In this document: positions 7,558 to 17,250 of the stretch, piece by piece | How positions within the stretch are numbered: the stretch's first letter is position 1 | Layout: every line of letters begins with the position of its first letter | Assembly: GCF_001426405.1 (NCBI RefSeq) | Contig: NZ_LMEP01000003.1 | Span: 62,001 to 126,000 of the forward strand | Direction of reading: 5' to 3' | From: Streptomyces sp. Root1304 | GTDB lineage: Bacteria; Actinomycetota; Actinomycetes; Streptomycetales; Streptomycetaceae | Length of the DNA stretch: 64,000 nucleotides | The notes under the pieces: generated by a model | What the model saw: only the letters and a program-made list of their open reading frames with translations | The model's database searches: none | What the model was told of the DNA's origin: nothing | Program-made: the position numbers and the translations under genes

Positions 7558-8277
7558 ATGTTCTACCACCTGATGAAGCACGTACTGCTCGGACCGCTCC
7601 TGAGGCTGCTCTTCCGGCCCCGGATCGAGGGTCTCGAGCACATCCCGGAGGAGGGTGCGGCGATCGTCGCGGGCAACCATCTCTCCTTCTCGGACCACTT
7701 CCTGATGCCGGTGGTCCTGGACCGGCGGATCACCTTCCTGGCGAAGCAGGAGTACTTCACCGGGCCGGGGGTGAAGGGGCGGCTGACGGCGGCGTTCTTC
7801 CGGGCCGCCGGCCAGATCCCGGTGGACCGGTCGGGGAAGGAGGCGGGGCGGGCCGCGATCCGGGAGGGGCTGGGGGTGCTGGACCGGGGCGAGCTGCTCG
7901 GCATCTATCCGGAGGGGACGCGTTCGCACGACGGGCGGCTGTACAAGGGCAAGGTGGGGGTGGCGGTGATGGCGCTGACGGCGGGGGTGCCGGTGGTGCC
8001 CTGCGCGATGGTGGGGACCTTCGAGATCCAGCCGCCGGGGAAGGTCGTGCCGAGGATCCGCCGGGTCACCATCCGGTTCGGGGAACCGCTGGACTTCGCC
8101 CGGTTCAGGGGTTCGGCCGGTGAGAAGGCGGTGGTCCGCGCGGTGACGGACGAGATCATGTACGAGATCCTGCGGCTGTCCGGGCAGGAGTACGTGGACG
8201 AGTACGCGGCGGTGGTGAAGGCCGCGGCGGAGGAGGACGGGCGGTCGGCGCGAAAGTTCCCCGGCGGGGAACGCTGA
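7558..8277 (+). CDS. 1-acyl-sn-glycerol-3-phosphate acyltransferase family protein (PlsC-like)
   Basis: This 239-residue acyltransferase has the catalytic motif NHLSFSDH (H-x4-D; His41, Asp46), the glycerophosphate-binding EGTR at 119-122, and a conserved VPVVPCAMVG near residue 145. Proteins of this family add the second acyl chain to lysophosphatidic acid at the cytoplasmic membrane face. Several paralogues usually occur in Streptomyces, so the acceptor cannot be fixed. The ATG at 7558 has only a weak G-rich site before it; upstream codons in the same frame are antisense to the DUF3048 gene. It is transcribed alone, with the oxidoreductase gene starting 64 nt later. Confidence 0.87.
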   Translation: MFYHLMKHVLLGPLLRLLFRPRIEGLEHIPEEGAAIVAGNHLSFSDHFLMPVVLDRRITFLAKQEYFTGPGVKGRLTAAFFRAAGQIPVDRSGKEAGRAAIREGLGVLDRGELLGIYPEGTRSHDGRLYKGKVGVAVMALTAGVPVVPCAMVGTFEIQPPGKVVPRIRRVTIRFGEPLDFARFRGSAGEKAVVRAVTDEIMYEILRLSGQEYVDEYAAVVKAAAEEDGRSARKFPGGER

Positions 8278-8341
8278 GGGCGGATCCGCGCACGGCGCAA
8301 TCCTCTGGGCCGCCGCGTCCGCCGCCCGTAGCGTCGCGTCC

Positions 8342-9373
8342 ATGAGCAAGGGAAGCGCGTTCGTGCTGGGTGGATCGGGACAGGTGGGGAGGGCGGCCGT
8401 GCGGGCCCTCCTCGCGGACGGCTGGGAGGTGACGGCCGCCTCGCGGGGCGGCGGCAGGGACGACGGCTGGCCGGACGAGGTCCGGTCGGTCCGGCTCGAC
8501 CGGGGCGAGGAGGGCGCGTTGGCGTCCGCGCTCGGCGACGGCACGGACGTCCTGGTGGACATGGTGGCGTACGACGCCGGGCACGCCGCCCAGTTGACCG
8601 GGCTCGCGGACCGGATCGGCTCGGCGGTGGTGATCTCCAGCGGGGCCGTGTACGAGGACGAGCGGGGGCGAAGCTTCGACACCCAGGACCGGTCGGACGG
8701 CTTCCCGCGCTATCCGGTGCCGATCCCGGAGTCCCTGGCGACGGTGGCGCCGGGCGACAGCACGTACGGCACCCGGAAGGTCGCCCTGGAACAGCGGCTG
8801 CTCGCGGCGGGCGAGGCGCTGCCGACGACGCTGCTGCGGGCGGGCGCGATCCACGGTCCGCACTGCCCGGGTCCGCGTGAACTGTGGTTCGTGAAGCGGG
8901 CGTTGGACGGACGGCCGGTGCGCCTGCTCGCGTACGGCGGGACCTCGCGGTTCCATCCTGCCCATGTCGACAATCTGGCGGAGCTGATCCGGCTGGCGGC
9001 GGCGAAGCCGGGCAGCCGGGTACTGAACGGCGCGGACCCGGAGGCGCCGACGGTGGCCGAGATCGGGGCGGCGATCGACGCGGTCCTCGGCGCCGAGAGC
9101 GAGACGGTGCTGATCGAGGGGGCGCCGGACGGGCTCGTGGGCCTCACTCCCTGGACCTCGGAACATCCGATCGTCTACGACATGACGGCGGCGGAGCGGG
9201 AGTTGGGCTACCGGCCGGTGGTCTCGTACGCCGCGTCGCTGCCGGAGACGGTCGCGTGGCTGAGCGAGCGGGTGGCGGGGCGGGAGTGGCGGGAGGTCTT
9301 CCCGGGTCTGGGGAAGTACGGGGTGGACTTCTTCGACTACGCGGCGGAGGACGCCTGGCTCGCCTCGCACTGA
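8342..9373 (+). CDS. NAD-dependent epimerase/dehydratase-like protein
   Basis: This 343-residue extended short-chain dehydrogenase fold starts with GGSGQVGRAAV (residues 10-20), a Rossmann nucleotide loop, and has the YGTRKVALE block (Tyr-x3-Lys) near residue 141 where catalytic Tyr/Lys are expected. The fold suggests a nucleotide-sugar epimerase or reductase, but the substrate is unknown. There is no ribosome-binding site: TAGCGT at 8329-8334 ends 7 nt before the ATG, so the mRNA may be leaderless. It ends against a very strong convergent terminator. A GGCGCAATCC word lies 45 nt upstream but lacks a CGTA at the ECF spacing seen at 5.0 kb. Confidence 0.8.
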   Translation: MSKGSAFVLGGSGQVGRAAVRALLADGWEVTAASRGGGRDDGWPDEVRSVRLDRGEEGALASALGDGTDVLVDMVAYDAGHAAQLTGLADRIGSAVVISSGAVYEDERGRSFDTQDRSDGFPRYPVPIPESLATVAPGDSTYGTRKVALEQRLLAAGEALPTTLLRAGAIHGPHCPGPRELWFVKRALDGRPVRLLAYGGTSRFHPAHVDNLAELIRLAAAKPGSRVLNGADPEAPTVAEIGAAIDAVLGAESETVLIEGAPDGLVGLTPWTSEHPIVYDMTAAERELGYRPVVSYAASLPETVAWLSERVAGREWREVFPGLGKYGVDFFDYAAEDAWLASH

Positions 9374-9379
9374 GACGGC

Positions 9380-9416
9380 GGAGAGGGGCGGGCCGTCGGA
9401 CGGCCCGCCCCTCTCC
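9380..9416. terminator. Bidirectional terminator
   Basis: A perfect 17-bp stem, left arm 9380-9396 and right arm 9400-9416 with loop CGG, lies between the convergent genes ending at 9373 and 9437. It can serve both strands. Confidence 0.9.
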
Positions 9417-9436
9417 TCACCCGGATGCGGGCGGTG

Positions 9437-11017
9437 TTACGGCTGCGGAGTGGCGTGCGGGGCGCACGTCTGGTCCGTGGCGTCGACCTTGCCGGTCAGC
9501 AGGTAGGTCTCGACCTTGGCGTTGAGGCAGGGGTTGACCAGGTTGGTGATGCCGTGCGAGCCGGCGTCCTTCTCCGTGATCAGTCGCGAGCCCTTGAAAC
9601 GCTTGTGCAGCTCGACGGCGCCGGCGTACGGGGTGGCGGCGTCACGCTCGGACTGGGCGATGAGCACCGGCGGGAGGCCCTTGCCGGTCTTCACCTCGGT
9701 CGGGCGCTGGCGCGGGGCGGACCAGGTGGCGCAGGGGAGGTTCATCCACGCGTTGGCCCAGGTCATGAAGGGGTACTGCTCGTGGAGGCGGGTGTTGTCC
9801 CGGTCCCACTTCTTCCAGCTCGTCGGCCAGGCGGCGTCGTTGCACTCGACCGCGGTGTAGACGGCGTTGCCGTTCTCCGAGGAGATGTTGCCGGCGGTGT
9901 CGGTGAGGTCGGCCGCGGCGTTGTCGATCAGCGGCTGCGGGTCACCGGCGGCGTAGGCGCTCCAGGCCTCGGCCACCAGGGCCCAGGTGGAGTCGTAGTA
10001 CGGGGCGTTCTGGAAGAAGCCGATGAGCTCCGCAGGGCCGACCTTCCCGCCGAGCGGGGCCTTCTTGGCGGCGGCGCGCAGGGTCACCCACTGCTGCTGG
10101 ACCTCCGCCAGGGTGTCCCCGAGGTGGTAGGTGGCGTCGTTCTGGGCGACCCAGGTCATCCAGTCCTTGAGGCGGCCCTCGAAGGCGATGTCCTGGTCGA
10201 GGTTGACCTCGTACCAGATCTTCCGCGTCGAGGGGTTGACGACGCTGTCGAGGACCATGCGGCGGACGTGGCTCGGGAAGAGCGTGCCGTAGACCGCGCC
10301 GAGGTAGGTGCCGTAGGAGACGCCGACGAAGTTGAGCTTCCGCTCGCCGAGGGCGGCGCGGACGACGTCGAGGTCACGGGCGGTGTTGGGGGTGTTCATG
10401 AAGGGCAGCAGGTCGCCGCTCTTCTCCGCACAGCCCTTGGCGTAGTCGGCGGCGAGCTTGCGCTGCGCGAGCTTGTCGGCCTCGCTGTCGGGGACCGGGT
10501 CGAGCTTCGGGCCCTTGACGAAGTCGGTCGGGTCGACGCAGGAGATGGGGGCCGACTTGCCGACGCCGCGCGGGTCGAAGCCCACGAAGTCGTAGGCCTT
10601 GGCGGCGTTCGCCCAGATCGCGTTCTTCGTGGTGACCCGGCGGGGGAAGCGGAGGCCGGAGCCGCCGGGGCCGCCCGGGTTGTAGAGGAGCGCGCCCTGG
10701 CGCTCGGCGGGGGTGCCGGTGGACTTGATCCGGTCCACGGCGATCTTGATCTTCTTGCCGTTGGGCTTCGCGTAGTCGACGGGCACGCTGACCCAGCCGC
10801 ACTCGATCGGCTTCTCCAGGCCCCAGTCGGCCGGGCAGTCCTGCCAGTCGATGCCGGTCTGGGCGGCGCGGGCGGCGGCGACGGCGACGCCGATCGACTC
10901 CGCGTCGCGCAGGTGGCGGTTGCTGTCGGCGTTCGCGGCCGGGGCGGCGAGCGCGCCCACGACGAGCGTGCCCGCTATCAGAGTGCCGGCCGAGCCGAGC
11001 ACCGCTGTGCGTCTCAC
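9437..11017 (-). CDS. Secreted tripeptidyl aminopeptidase-like alpha/beta hydrolase
   Basis: This 526-residue serine hydrolase belongs to the Streptomyces Tap/SlpD-SlpE group. It has a Sec signal peptide (about residues 1-30, ending APAANA), an alpha/beta hydrolase domain with nucleophile Ser234 in GVSYG, Asp459 in SERDAATP and His488 in GSHGI, and the C-terminal TAP-like domain. The oxyanion region is NPGGPGGSG (113-121). It would remove N-terminal tripeptides from extracellular proteins. The GTG start at 11017 is chosen because GGAGG lies 5 nt upstream; a longer frame to 11173 has no signal peptide at its start. It is downstream of the urease operon but separated from it by a nested inverted repeat. 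Confidence 0.88.
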   Translation of the reverse strand: MRRTAVLGSAGTLIAGTLVVGALAAPAANADSNRHLRDAESIGVAVAAARAAQTGIDWQDCPADWGLEKPIECGWVSVPVDYAKPNGKKIKIAVDRIKSTGTPAERQGALLYNPGGPGGSGLRFPRRVTTKNAIWANAAKAYDFVGFDPRGVGKSAPISCVDPTDFVKGPKLDPVPDSEADKLAQRKLAADYAKGCAEKSGDLLPFMNTPNTARDLDVVRAALGERKLNFVGVSYGTYLGAVYGTLFPSHVRRMVLDSVVNPSTRKIWYEVNLDQDIAFEGRLKDWMTWVAQNDATYHLGDTLAEVQQQWVTLRAAAKKAPLGGKVGPAELIGFFQNAPYYDSTWALVAEAWSAYAAGDPQPLIDNAAADLTDTAGNISSENGNAVYTAVECNDAAWPTSWKKWDRDNTRLHEQYPFMTWANAWMNLPCATWSAPRQRPTEVKTGKGLPPVLIAQSERDAATPYAGAVELHKRFKGSRLITEKDAGSHGITNLVNPCLNAKVETYLLTGKVDATDQTCAPHATPQP

Positions 11018-11138
11018 ATGTCCTCCCCCAGTGGGCGCCGCCCCCGTGGCAGCGCCGCGTGTTGGTTGTCGGGGGATCCTTTCGCCCCGGGGGCTCCCGA
11101 TGAAAGGGCGAACACGTGTTTCTTTGCCGAACCAATAA

Positions 11139-11176
11139 CCGGTGAACGGTGTACCGCTGAGCGGTGACCTCACCGG
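11139..11176 (-). terminator. Nested inverted repeat after the urease operon
   Basis: Outer arms CCGGTGA (11139-11145) and TCACCGG (11170-11176) enclose the odd palindrome ACCGCTGAGCGGT (11153-11165). It lies 17 nt after the ureD stop on the minus strand, so it is a likely terminator. It is also about 120 nt upstream of the aminopeptidase start, so an operator role there is possible. Confidence 0.5.
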
Positions 11177-11192
11177 GGCCCCTCAGAAACGG

Positions 11193-11974
11193 TCAGAACG
11201 GGGCGAGTTCGGCCAAAGCCCTGTCGAGCAGGCGGCGCAGCACGAGCGCGTCCGGTGCGACCGCGGTGGCGAGGGCTGCGGGTCCGGCCAGCGGGGTGAC
11301 GGCGGCGTGCTCCCCGAACAGCCGGGACTCCACCGGCTTGTCGGCGAACGCCGGGTCGACGACGAGGAGTTGGCCGGTCGCCCGGTGCCCGCCGAGCACC
11401 GCGCCGCCGTCCCAGCCGCCGGGGGCGCCGGGCCCGAAGGCCAGTTCCTGGTCGAGCAGGGGCCGTCCGGCCCGGCGCACGGTGAGCCGGGTGACGAGGG
11501 TGCCGGGCGGTTCGCCGTGGCGGCCGAGGATCTGCTCCTCACGGAGGACCAGCCGCGCCGTGGGAGCGAGCTCGACGACGGTCCGCATCCGCAGGTCCGA
11601 CCCCCGGACGGAGACCATCTGCTCCGGCAGCCAGCGGAGCACGCCCCCGTCGCCGACGGTGATCCGCACGTCGTACGCGGCGGGCTCGGCGCTCCGGCCG
11701 GGCAGCGCGAGGGTGGCGGCCGCGGAGTCGACCAGGAGCCGGGCCCCGTCGCACACCTCGGTCTCGATCGCGAGCCGGTCACCGCCGAGCGGGGCGCTCA
11801 TCGCCCCGACGACGGTGACCCGGGTGTACGGACCGGGGGCCTCCCCGTACGGACCGGCGGGCCCGGCGGGCGGACCCGCGGCCCGGGTGCGGCGCAGGGC
11901 GAGGGGGCCGTCGCCGACCAGGAGCGGCAGCCCCCCGTCGGCGTCGGCGCGGATCCGGGCCGTGGCGCGCAGGC

Positions 11975-11978
<4 letters not shown>
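11193..11978 (-). CDS. ureD: Urease accessory protein UreD
   Basis: This 261-residue protein matches the UreD/UreH scaffold that binds apo-urease and helps deliver nickel with UreF and UreG. Recognisable blocks are the [15 protein letters not shown] region, [15 protein letters not shown] and [15 protein letters not shown]. It starts at a GTG that overlaps the ureG stop as GTGA, so it is translationally coupled and is the last gene of the operon. Sequence is divergent between species, as usual for this family, but operon position makes the assignment secure. The protein is soluble and cytoplasmic. Confidence 0.92.
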
Positions 11979-12652
<674 letters not shown>

Positions 12653-12737
12653 GGGGCGGCTCCAGCGATGCTCGGACGTGGTCTCGGACGTGGGTGCTCA
12701 GGAGAGGGGGCTCAGGAACGGGTGCTCACGAGTGGCC

Positions 12738-13403
12738 TCAGGACGCGAAGAGGCGGACGGGCCAGGCCGCGTGCTGTTCGGCGGTGATGTCGAGGAGGGG
12801 TGCGGAGGCCGCGGGCAGGGCGTCGATGCCCCGCCGGGCGGCGGCGGCGGCCTCCTCGGCGACCCGGTCCATGGCGGGGGCGAGCCGGGCGAGGACGGCG
12901 GTGGCCTGGAAGGGGTCCAGGCTCAGCAGCCGGACCGTGGCGGTGGCGGGGCCGCTGACCGTCTCGTACGCGACGCAGTGCGCGGCGTCCTCGGGGCCGA
13001 GCCCTGCGGCGCGGGCGGCGGTTCCGAGGACGACGGGCTGGTGGGCGCCGCGCGGGAACGCGGCGGCGAGCGCGTCGAGTTCGGGACCCGGCCAGGCGGC
13101 GCGGGCCGCCCGCATCATCTGCCGGCCCAGCTTGCGGGCGGCGGCGCGGAGGGCCGGCGAGGGGGTGCGCGCGTCGGCGGCCGCGTCGAGCGCGTAGGGG
13201 TCGTGTCCGAGCGCCGCCGCGGCGGCGAGGGCCGCCGCGGTGAGGCCGCTGGTGTGCAGCCGGCCGCGGCAGAAGGCGGCGAGACTCGCCGCGTCCGTGA
13301 TCCGGCCCGCCGCCACGGCGGCCTCGGCCCCGCCGGAGTGGGCGTGCCCGCCGGCGGGGAAACGCCCGTCGGCGAGCACGAGGAGGGCTGCGCGACTCGT
13401 CAT
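12738..13403 (-). CDS. ureF: Urease accessory protein UreF
   Basis: This 221-residue all-helical urease assembly factor bridges UreD and UreG and acts in the activation complex. The N-terminus has the family motif LLVLADGRFPAGGHAHSGG (as landmark), and the central LGRQMMRAARAAWP region and C-terminal IDALPAASAPLLDI fit the family. The ATG at 13403 shares its A with the ureC stop (TGATG), so translation is coupled; the frame extending upstream to 14399 is antisense-type noise inside ureC. The 85-nt gap after it, before ureG, contains short GGACGTGGTCTC-like repeats but no convincing terminator. Confidence 0.93.
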   Translation of the reverse strand: MTSRAALLVLADGRFPAGGHAHSGGAEAAVAAGRITDAASLAAFCRGRLHTSGLTAAALAAAAALGHDPYALDAAADARTPSPALRAAARKLGRQMMRAARAAWPGPELDALAAAFPRGAHQPVVLGTAARAAGLGPEDAAHCVAYETVSGPATATVRLLSLDPFQATAVLARLAPAMDRVAEEAAAAARRGIDALPAASAPLLDITAEQHAAWPVRLFAS

Positions 13404-15124
13404 CAGAAGAGGAAGTAGCGCTGGGCCATGGGCAGTTCGGCGGTGGGGGCGGGTTCGACCGCCTCGCCGTCGATGGTCACCGTGAAGGTGTCGGCGTCGA
13501 CCTCGACCCGGGGCAGCGCGTCGTTCTCCCGCATGTCCGCCTTGGTCACCCGCCGGGTGTTGCCGATCGCGGTGAACTCCTTGTTCACACCGAGCCGCTG
13601 GGCGATGTCGTCCTCGATCGCCGCCCGGGCGACGAAGTTGACCGAGCCGGACGCCGCGGCCCTGCCGAGCGCGCCGAACATGGGACGGGGCAGCACCGGC
13701 TGGGGAGTGGGGATGGAGGCGTTGGCGTCCCCCATCTGCGCGTACGCGATCTGCCCGCCCTTGAGGACGACGAGCGGCTTCACCCCGAAGAAGGCGGGCT
13801 CCCACAGGACCAGGTCGGCGAGCTTGCCGGGCTCGACCGAGCCGACGAGGTGGTCCATGCCCTGGGCGACGGCCGGGTTGATCGTGTACTTGGCGACGTA
13901 GCGGCGCGCCCGGTGGTTGTCGGCGCGGCCGTCGCCGGGCAGGGCGCCGCGCCGCTTCTTCATGACGTGGGCGGTCTGCCAGGTGCGCATGATCACCTCG
14001 CCGATCCGGCCCATGGCCTGGGCGTCGGAGGAGATGATCGAGATGGCCCCGAGGTCGTGCAGGACGTCCTCGGCGGCGATGGTGGAGGGCCGGATGCGGG
14101 ACTCCGCGAAGGCGAGGTCCTCGGGGACGGCCGGGTTGAGGTGGTGGCAGACCATCAGCATGTCGAGGTGTTCCTCGATGGTGTTGACGGTGTGCGGCCG
14201 GGTCGGGTTGGTGGAGCTGGGCAGGATGTACGGCTCGGAGACCACCGTGATGATGTCGGGGGCGTGCCCGCCGCCGGCGCCCTCGGTGTGGTACGCGTGG
14301 ACGGTGCGGCCGGCGATGGCGGCGAGGGTGTCGCCGACGAAGCCCGCCTCGTTCAGGGTGTCGGTGTGGATGGCGAGCTGGGCGCCCGTCTCCTCGCACA
14401 CGTCCAGACAGGCGTCGATGACGGCGGGGGTGGCGCCCCAGTCCTCGTGGATCTTGAATCCGAGGGCCCCGCCGCGCAGCTGGGAGTGCATGGCCTCGCG
14501 GGACATCGTGTTGCCCTTGCCGAGCAGGCCGATGTTGACGGGGAAGGTGTCCAGGGCCTCGAACATCCGGGCCGTGTGCCAGGGGCCGGGGGTGACGGTG
14601 GTGGCCTTGGTGCCCTCGGCGGGTCCCGTACCGCCGCCGACGAGGGTGGTGACGCCGGTGGCGAGGGCCTGCTCGACGACGGTCGGCGAGATGAAGTGGA
14701 CGTGGGTGTCGACGGCTCCGGCGGTGACGATCCGGCCGTTGCCGACGATGATCTCGGTCTCGGGGCCGATCACCAGGTCGGGGTGGACGCCGTCCATGGT
14801 GTCGGGGTTGCCGGCCTTGCCGAGGGCGGTGATCCGGCCGTCCCGGATGCCGATGTCGGCCTTGACGATCCCCCAGTGGTCGATGACCACGACGCCGGTG
14901 ATCACGGTGTCGGGGGCGCCCTCGGCGCGGGTGGTGCGGGCCTGCCCCATGGACTCGCGGATGACCTTGCCACCGCCGAATACGGCTTCGTCGCCGGCGC
15001 GGCCGGGGCCTCCGCTGCGGTCCTCCTCGATCTCCACGAGGAGGTCGGTGTCGGCGAGCCGGACGCGGTCGCCGGTGGTGGGGCCGAACAGGTCGGCGTG
15101 GACGGCGCGGTGGAGGTCAGGCAC
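13403..15124 (-). CDS. ureC: Urease subunit alpha
   Basis: This 573-residue catalytic subunit hydrolyses urea to ammonia and carbamate. All active-site residues align with the Klebsiella enzyme at an offset of seven: His141, His143, carbamylated Lys224, His253, His279, and the flap pair Cys326-His327. The [14 protein letters not shown] and [10 protein letters not shown] blocks are intact. It overlaps ureB by 8 nt and meets ureF at TGATG. Nothing suggests inactivation. The enzyme needs two nickel ions, provided by the accessory proteins encoded downstream. Confidence 0.98.
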   Translation of the reverse strand: MPDLHRAVHADLFGPTTGDRVRLADTDLLVEIEEDRSGGPGRAGDEAVFGGGKVIRESMGQARTTRAEGAPDTVITGVVVIDHWGIVKADIGIRDGRITALGKAGNPDTMDGVHPDLVIGPETEIIVGNGRIVTAGAVDTHVHFISPTVVEQALATGVTTLVGGGTGPAEGTKATTVTPGPWHTARMFEALDTFPVNIGLLGKGNTMSREAMHSQLRGGALGFKIHEDWGATPAVIDACLDVCEETGAQLAIHTDTLNEAGFVGDTLAAIAGRTVHAYHTEGAGGGHAPDIITVVSEPYILPSSTNPTRPHTVNTIEEHLDMLMVCHHLNPAVPEDLAFAESRIRPSTIAAEDVLHDLGAISIISSDAQAMGRIGEVIMRTWQTAHVMKKRRGALPGDGRADNHRARRYVAKYTINPAVAQGMDHLVGSVEPGKLADLVLWEPAFFGVKPLVVLKGGQIAYAQMGDANASIPTPQPVLPRPMFGALGRAAASGSVNFVARAAIEDDIAQRLGVNKEFTAIGNTRRVTKADMRENDALPRVEVDADTFTVTIDGEAVEPAPTAELPMAQRYFLF

Positions 15125-15476
15125 GGTCGCCGTCCTTGTCCTGGGCAGTGGTGTCGAGGGAGCCGGCGGAGTCGAGGGGGCCGGCGATCTCGCCGCGCAG
15201 GCCGGGGACGATCCGGCGGCCCGCGAGGGGGACGAGCTCGACCTCGACCGGGATGCCGGGTTCGAAGCGGACGGCGGTGCCGGCGGCGATGTGCAGCCGC
15301 TGTCCGCGCGCGGCGCCGCGGTCGAACTGCAGACCGGGGTTGACCTCGGCGAAGTGGTAGTGGGAGCCGACCTGGACGGGCCGGTCGGCGGCGTTGAGCA
15401 CGGTCAGACGCGTGACGGGGCGCCCCTCGTTGAGGGCGACGGGGCCGTCCGCGTACAGGATCTCTCCGGGGATCAT
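15117..15476 (-). CDS. ureB: Urease subunit beta
   Basis: This 119-residue beta subunit of urease begins [11 protein letters not shown] and contains the conserved [18 protein letters not shown] block (landmark, about residues 37-54) and GTAVRFEPG. The C-terminus is a little longer than in enteric UreB, with an acidic Asp/Gly tail. The ATG at 15476 lies 14 nt after the ureA stop, and the gene overlaps ureC by 8 nt. An open frame further upstream, to 15806, is antisense-free noise inside ureA and was rejected. It assembles with UreA and UreC. Confidence 0.96.
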   Translation of the reverse strand: MIPGEILYADGPVALNEGRPVTRLTVLNAADRPVQVGSHYHFAEVNPGLQFDRGAARGQRLHIAAGTAVRFEPGIPVEVELVPLAGRRIVPGLRGEIAGPLDSAGSLDTTAQDKDGDRA

Positions 15477-15490
15477 CGGCGGCGCCCCGT

Positions 15491-15793
<303 letters not shown>

Positions 15794-15854
15794 TCTTCCA
15801 CCTCACAGTCGTCTGCCGGGAGAGACCCCGGACAGCTGCGGACCCTACCGACCG

Positions 15855-15935
15855 TCAACACCTTGTTGAACTGCGGAGATGCGGTACGCGAGCAGACATT
15901 GCACGTTAGGGCGGAAGTTTTTCCGGCTCGTTAAC
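15855..15935 (-). promoter_or_regulatory. Candidate control elements of the urease operon
   Basis: The 183 nt before ureA contain a perfect inverted repeat TCAACA-CCT-TGTTGA (15855-15869). Further upstream, read on the minus strand, is GTTAAC followed closely by GGAAAAA (15935-15918), which resembles one GTnAC-n6-GAAAC half of a GlnR box. GlnR control of urease is known in Streptomyces. No convincing -35/-10 pair or Nur box is seen. Confidence 0.3.
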
Positions 15936-15976
15936 TGTGTCTTTGCGTTCCCATGATCGTCGGACCGGTCGCGCGC

Positions 15977-16255
15977 TCAGGAGACGCCGGGCTCGCGGTG
16001 GTGGGCGGCGATGCCGAAGCGGCCCTGTTCGCCCGGAGCGGAGTCGACGGAGCGCAGGCCGGAGACCGTACTGACCACCTGCTCGTCGGCGGGCTTCTCC
16101 GCCGCCTCGAGTTCTTCCAGGTCAGCGGCGGAGACCAGGGCGACGAGGGGCTTCCCGTGGCGGGTGACCACGACGCGCTCACCGCCGTACACGACGCGGT
16201 TGATGAGGTCGGCGAGCTCAGCCCGCGCTTGCGTCACCGGGATCTCGTAGGTCAT
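15977..16255 (-). CDS. Orphan antitoxin, Phd/YefM family
   Basis: This 92-residue protein starts [21 protein letters not shown] (split landmark: [11 protein letters not shown], then [23 protein letters not shown]), the classic Phd/YefM DNA-binding N-terminal fold, with [13 protein letters not shown] following. The acidic C-terminal tail (residues about 55-92) would bind a RelE/YoeB-type toxin, but no toxin gene follows: the next gene on this strand is ureA, 183 nt on. Its start faces the ClpP-like gene across 58 nt containing TGTACA repeats, the core recognised by YefM regulators. It may control itself and the ClpP-like gene, or be a remnant of a lost module. Confidence 0.85.
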   Translation of the reverse strand: MTYEIPVTQARAELADLINRVVYGGERVVVTRHGKPLVALVSAADLEELEAAEKPADEQVVSTVSGLRSVDSAPGEQGRFGIAAHHREPGVS

Positions 16256-16273
16256 GCTCCCCATCTTACGGCC

Positions 16274-16297
16274 TGTACGTCCTGTACATTTTTTACA
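16274..16297. promoter_or_regulatory. YefM-type operator between antitoxin and clpP-like gene
   Basis: TGTACG (16274-16279), TGTACA (16283-16288) and a TACA half (16294-16297) that forms TGTA-n7-TACA lie in the 58-nt divergent gap. YefM-YoeB operators of E. coli are built on TGTACA cores, so this is the expected autoregulatory site. Confidence 0.6.
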
Positions 16298-16313
16298 GAT
16301 GGAGGTGCCCGCC

Positions 16314-16937
16314 ATGGATGCTCGCCACGTCCTGCCCGAGTTCACGGAGCGGACCAGCTACGGAACCCGGACCCTCGACCCCTACTCCAAGCTCCTCGAA
16401 TCCCGGATCGTCTTCCTCGGCACGCCGATCGACGAGATCTCCGCCAACGACGTGATCGCCCAGCTCCTCCACCTCGACCACGCGGCTCCGGGACAGGACC
16501 TCTCGCTCTACATCAACTCCCCCGGCGGCTCCGTCACCGCCATGACCGCGATCTACGACACCCTCCGCTCGCTCCACTGCGACGTGGAGACCACCTGCCT
16601 CGGCCAGGCGGAGTCCACCGCCGCCGTCCTGCTCGCGGCGGGGACGCCGGGCAAGCGCGCGATGCTGCCCGGCGCCCGGATCACGCTCCGGCAGCCCGCC
16701 GTGGACGAGCCGCTCCAGGGGCAGCTCAGCGACCTCGACCTGCACGCCAGCGAACTCCTCCGCCTGCGCGCCCTGATGGCCGGGATCCTCACCGAGCACA
16801 CCGGGCAGCCGCGCGAGCGGATCGACGCCGACCTCGACCGCCTCACGGTCCTGGACGCGCCGGCGGCCCTCGCGTACGGCCTGGTGGACCATGTGATCAC
16901 GAGCCGGCGGGACTCCGTCGGCCCCTCGGAGCGGTGA
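16314..16937 (+). CDS. ClpP-family protein with incomplete catalytic triad
   Basis: This 207-residue ClpP homologue keeps the fold signature [18 protein letters not shown] and the nucleophile Ser101 in GQAESTA. The catalytic His position is Arg126 (TLRQP instead of MIHQP), and the Asp position, aligned through DRFLSAP, is Leu177 (DRLTVLDAP). It therefore looks proteolytically inactive alone, although it could assemble in a mixed ClpP complex. GGAGG at 16301-16305 sits 8 nt before the ATG. Streptomyces normally carry about five clpP genes; this is a stand-alone divergent paralogue without clpX. It is followed after 7 nt by a small helical protein gene. Confidence 0.85.
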   Translation: MDARHVLPEFTERTSYGTRTLDPYSKLLESRIVFLGTPIDEISANDVIAQLLHLDHAAPGQDLSLYINSPGGSVTAMTAIYDTLRSLHCDVETTCLGQAESTAAVLLAAGTPGKRAMLPGARITLRQPAVDEPLQGQLSDLDLHASELLRLRALMAGILTEHTGQPRERIDADLDRLTVLDAPAALAYGLVDHVITSRRDSVGPSER

Positions 16938-16944
16938 GCCCGCC

Positions 16945-17250
16945 GTGGTCCCCGAACTGCCGCCGCTGCCCGCCCTGACGCGGGCCGAGGGCGAGTTCGT
17001 CGACGCGTACCTCGAAGTCGTCGACCTCCTGGGGAGGATCAACCCCGCCAGGGGCACCCACACCTACGGGGCGCTGCGCGCGGCGCAGGCCCTGGTCGGG
17101 CGGGCCGAGGCGCTGCGCGAGGCCGTGACGCTGATGCACGCGCGGGGCGAGAGCGAGGTGCACGCGGACACCTTGGCGCGCGCCCTGCGAGTGTTGGACG
17201 GGGAGCGCAGAACCGGCCGCGTCACCGTCCCGGAAGCACGGGCGAGTTGA
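16945..17250 (+). CDS. Small helical protein of unknown function
   Basis: This 101-residue, mostly alpha-helical soluble protein starts at a GTG 7 nt after the clpP-like gene; GGAG at about 16928 is a weak and distant ribosome site. The central part (about residues 15-90) is rich in Ala, Arg, Leu and Glu and suggests a helical bundle; no catalytic motif or membrane segment is present. The close spacing implies co-expression with the ClpP-like protein. I do not recognise a family. It could be an adaptor or partner, but that is only context. Confidence 0.6.
   Translation: MVPELPPLPALTRAEGEFVDAYLEVVDLLGRINPARGTHTYGALRAAQALVGRAEALREAVTLMHARGESEVHADTLARALRVLDGERRTGRVTVPEARAS

Noticed and set aside
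8294..8332. Third GGCGCAATCC word before the epimerase-like gene as another ECF promoter
   Set aside because: CGTA follows at 23 nt instead of 16, so it does not fit the pair at 5.0 kb.
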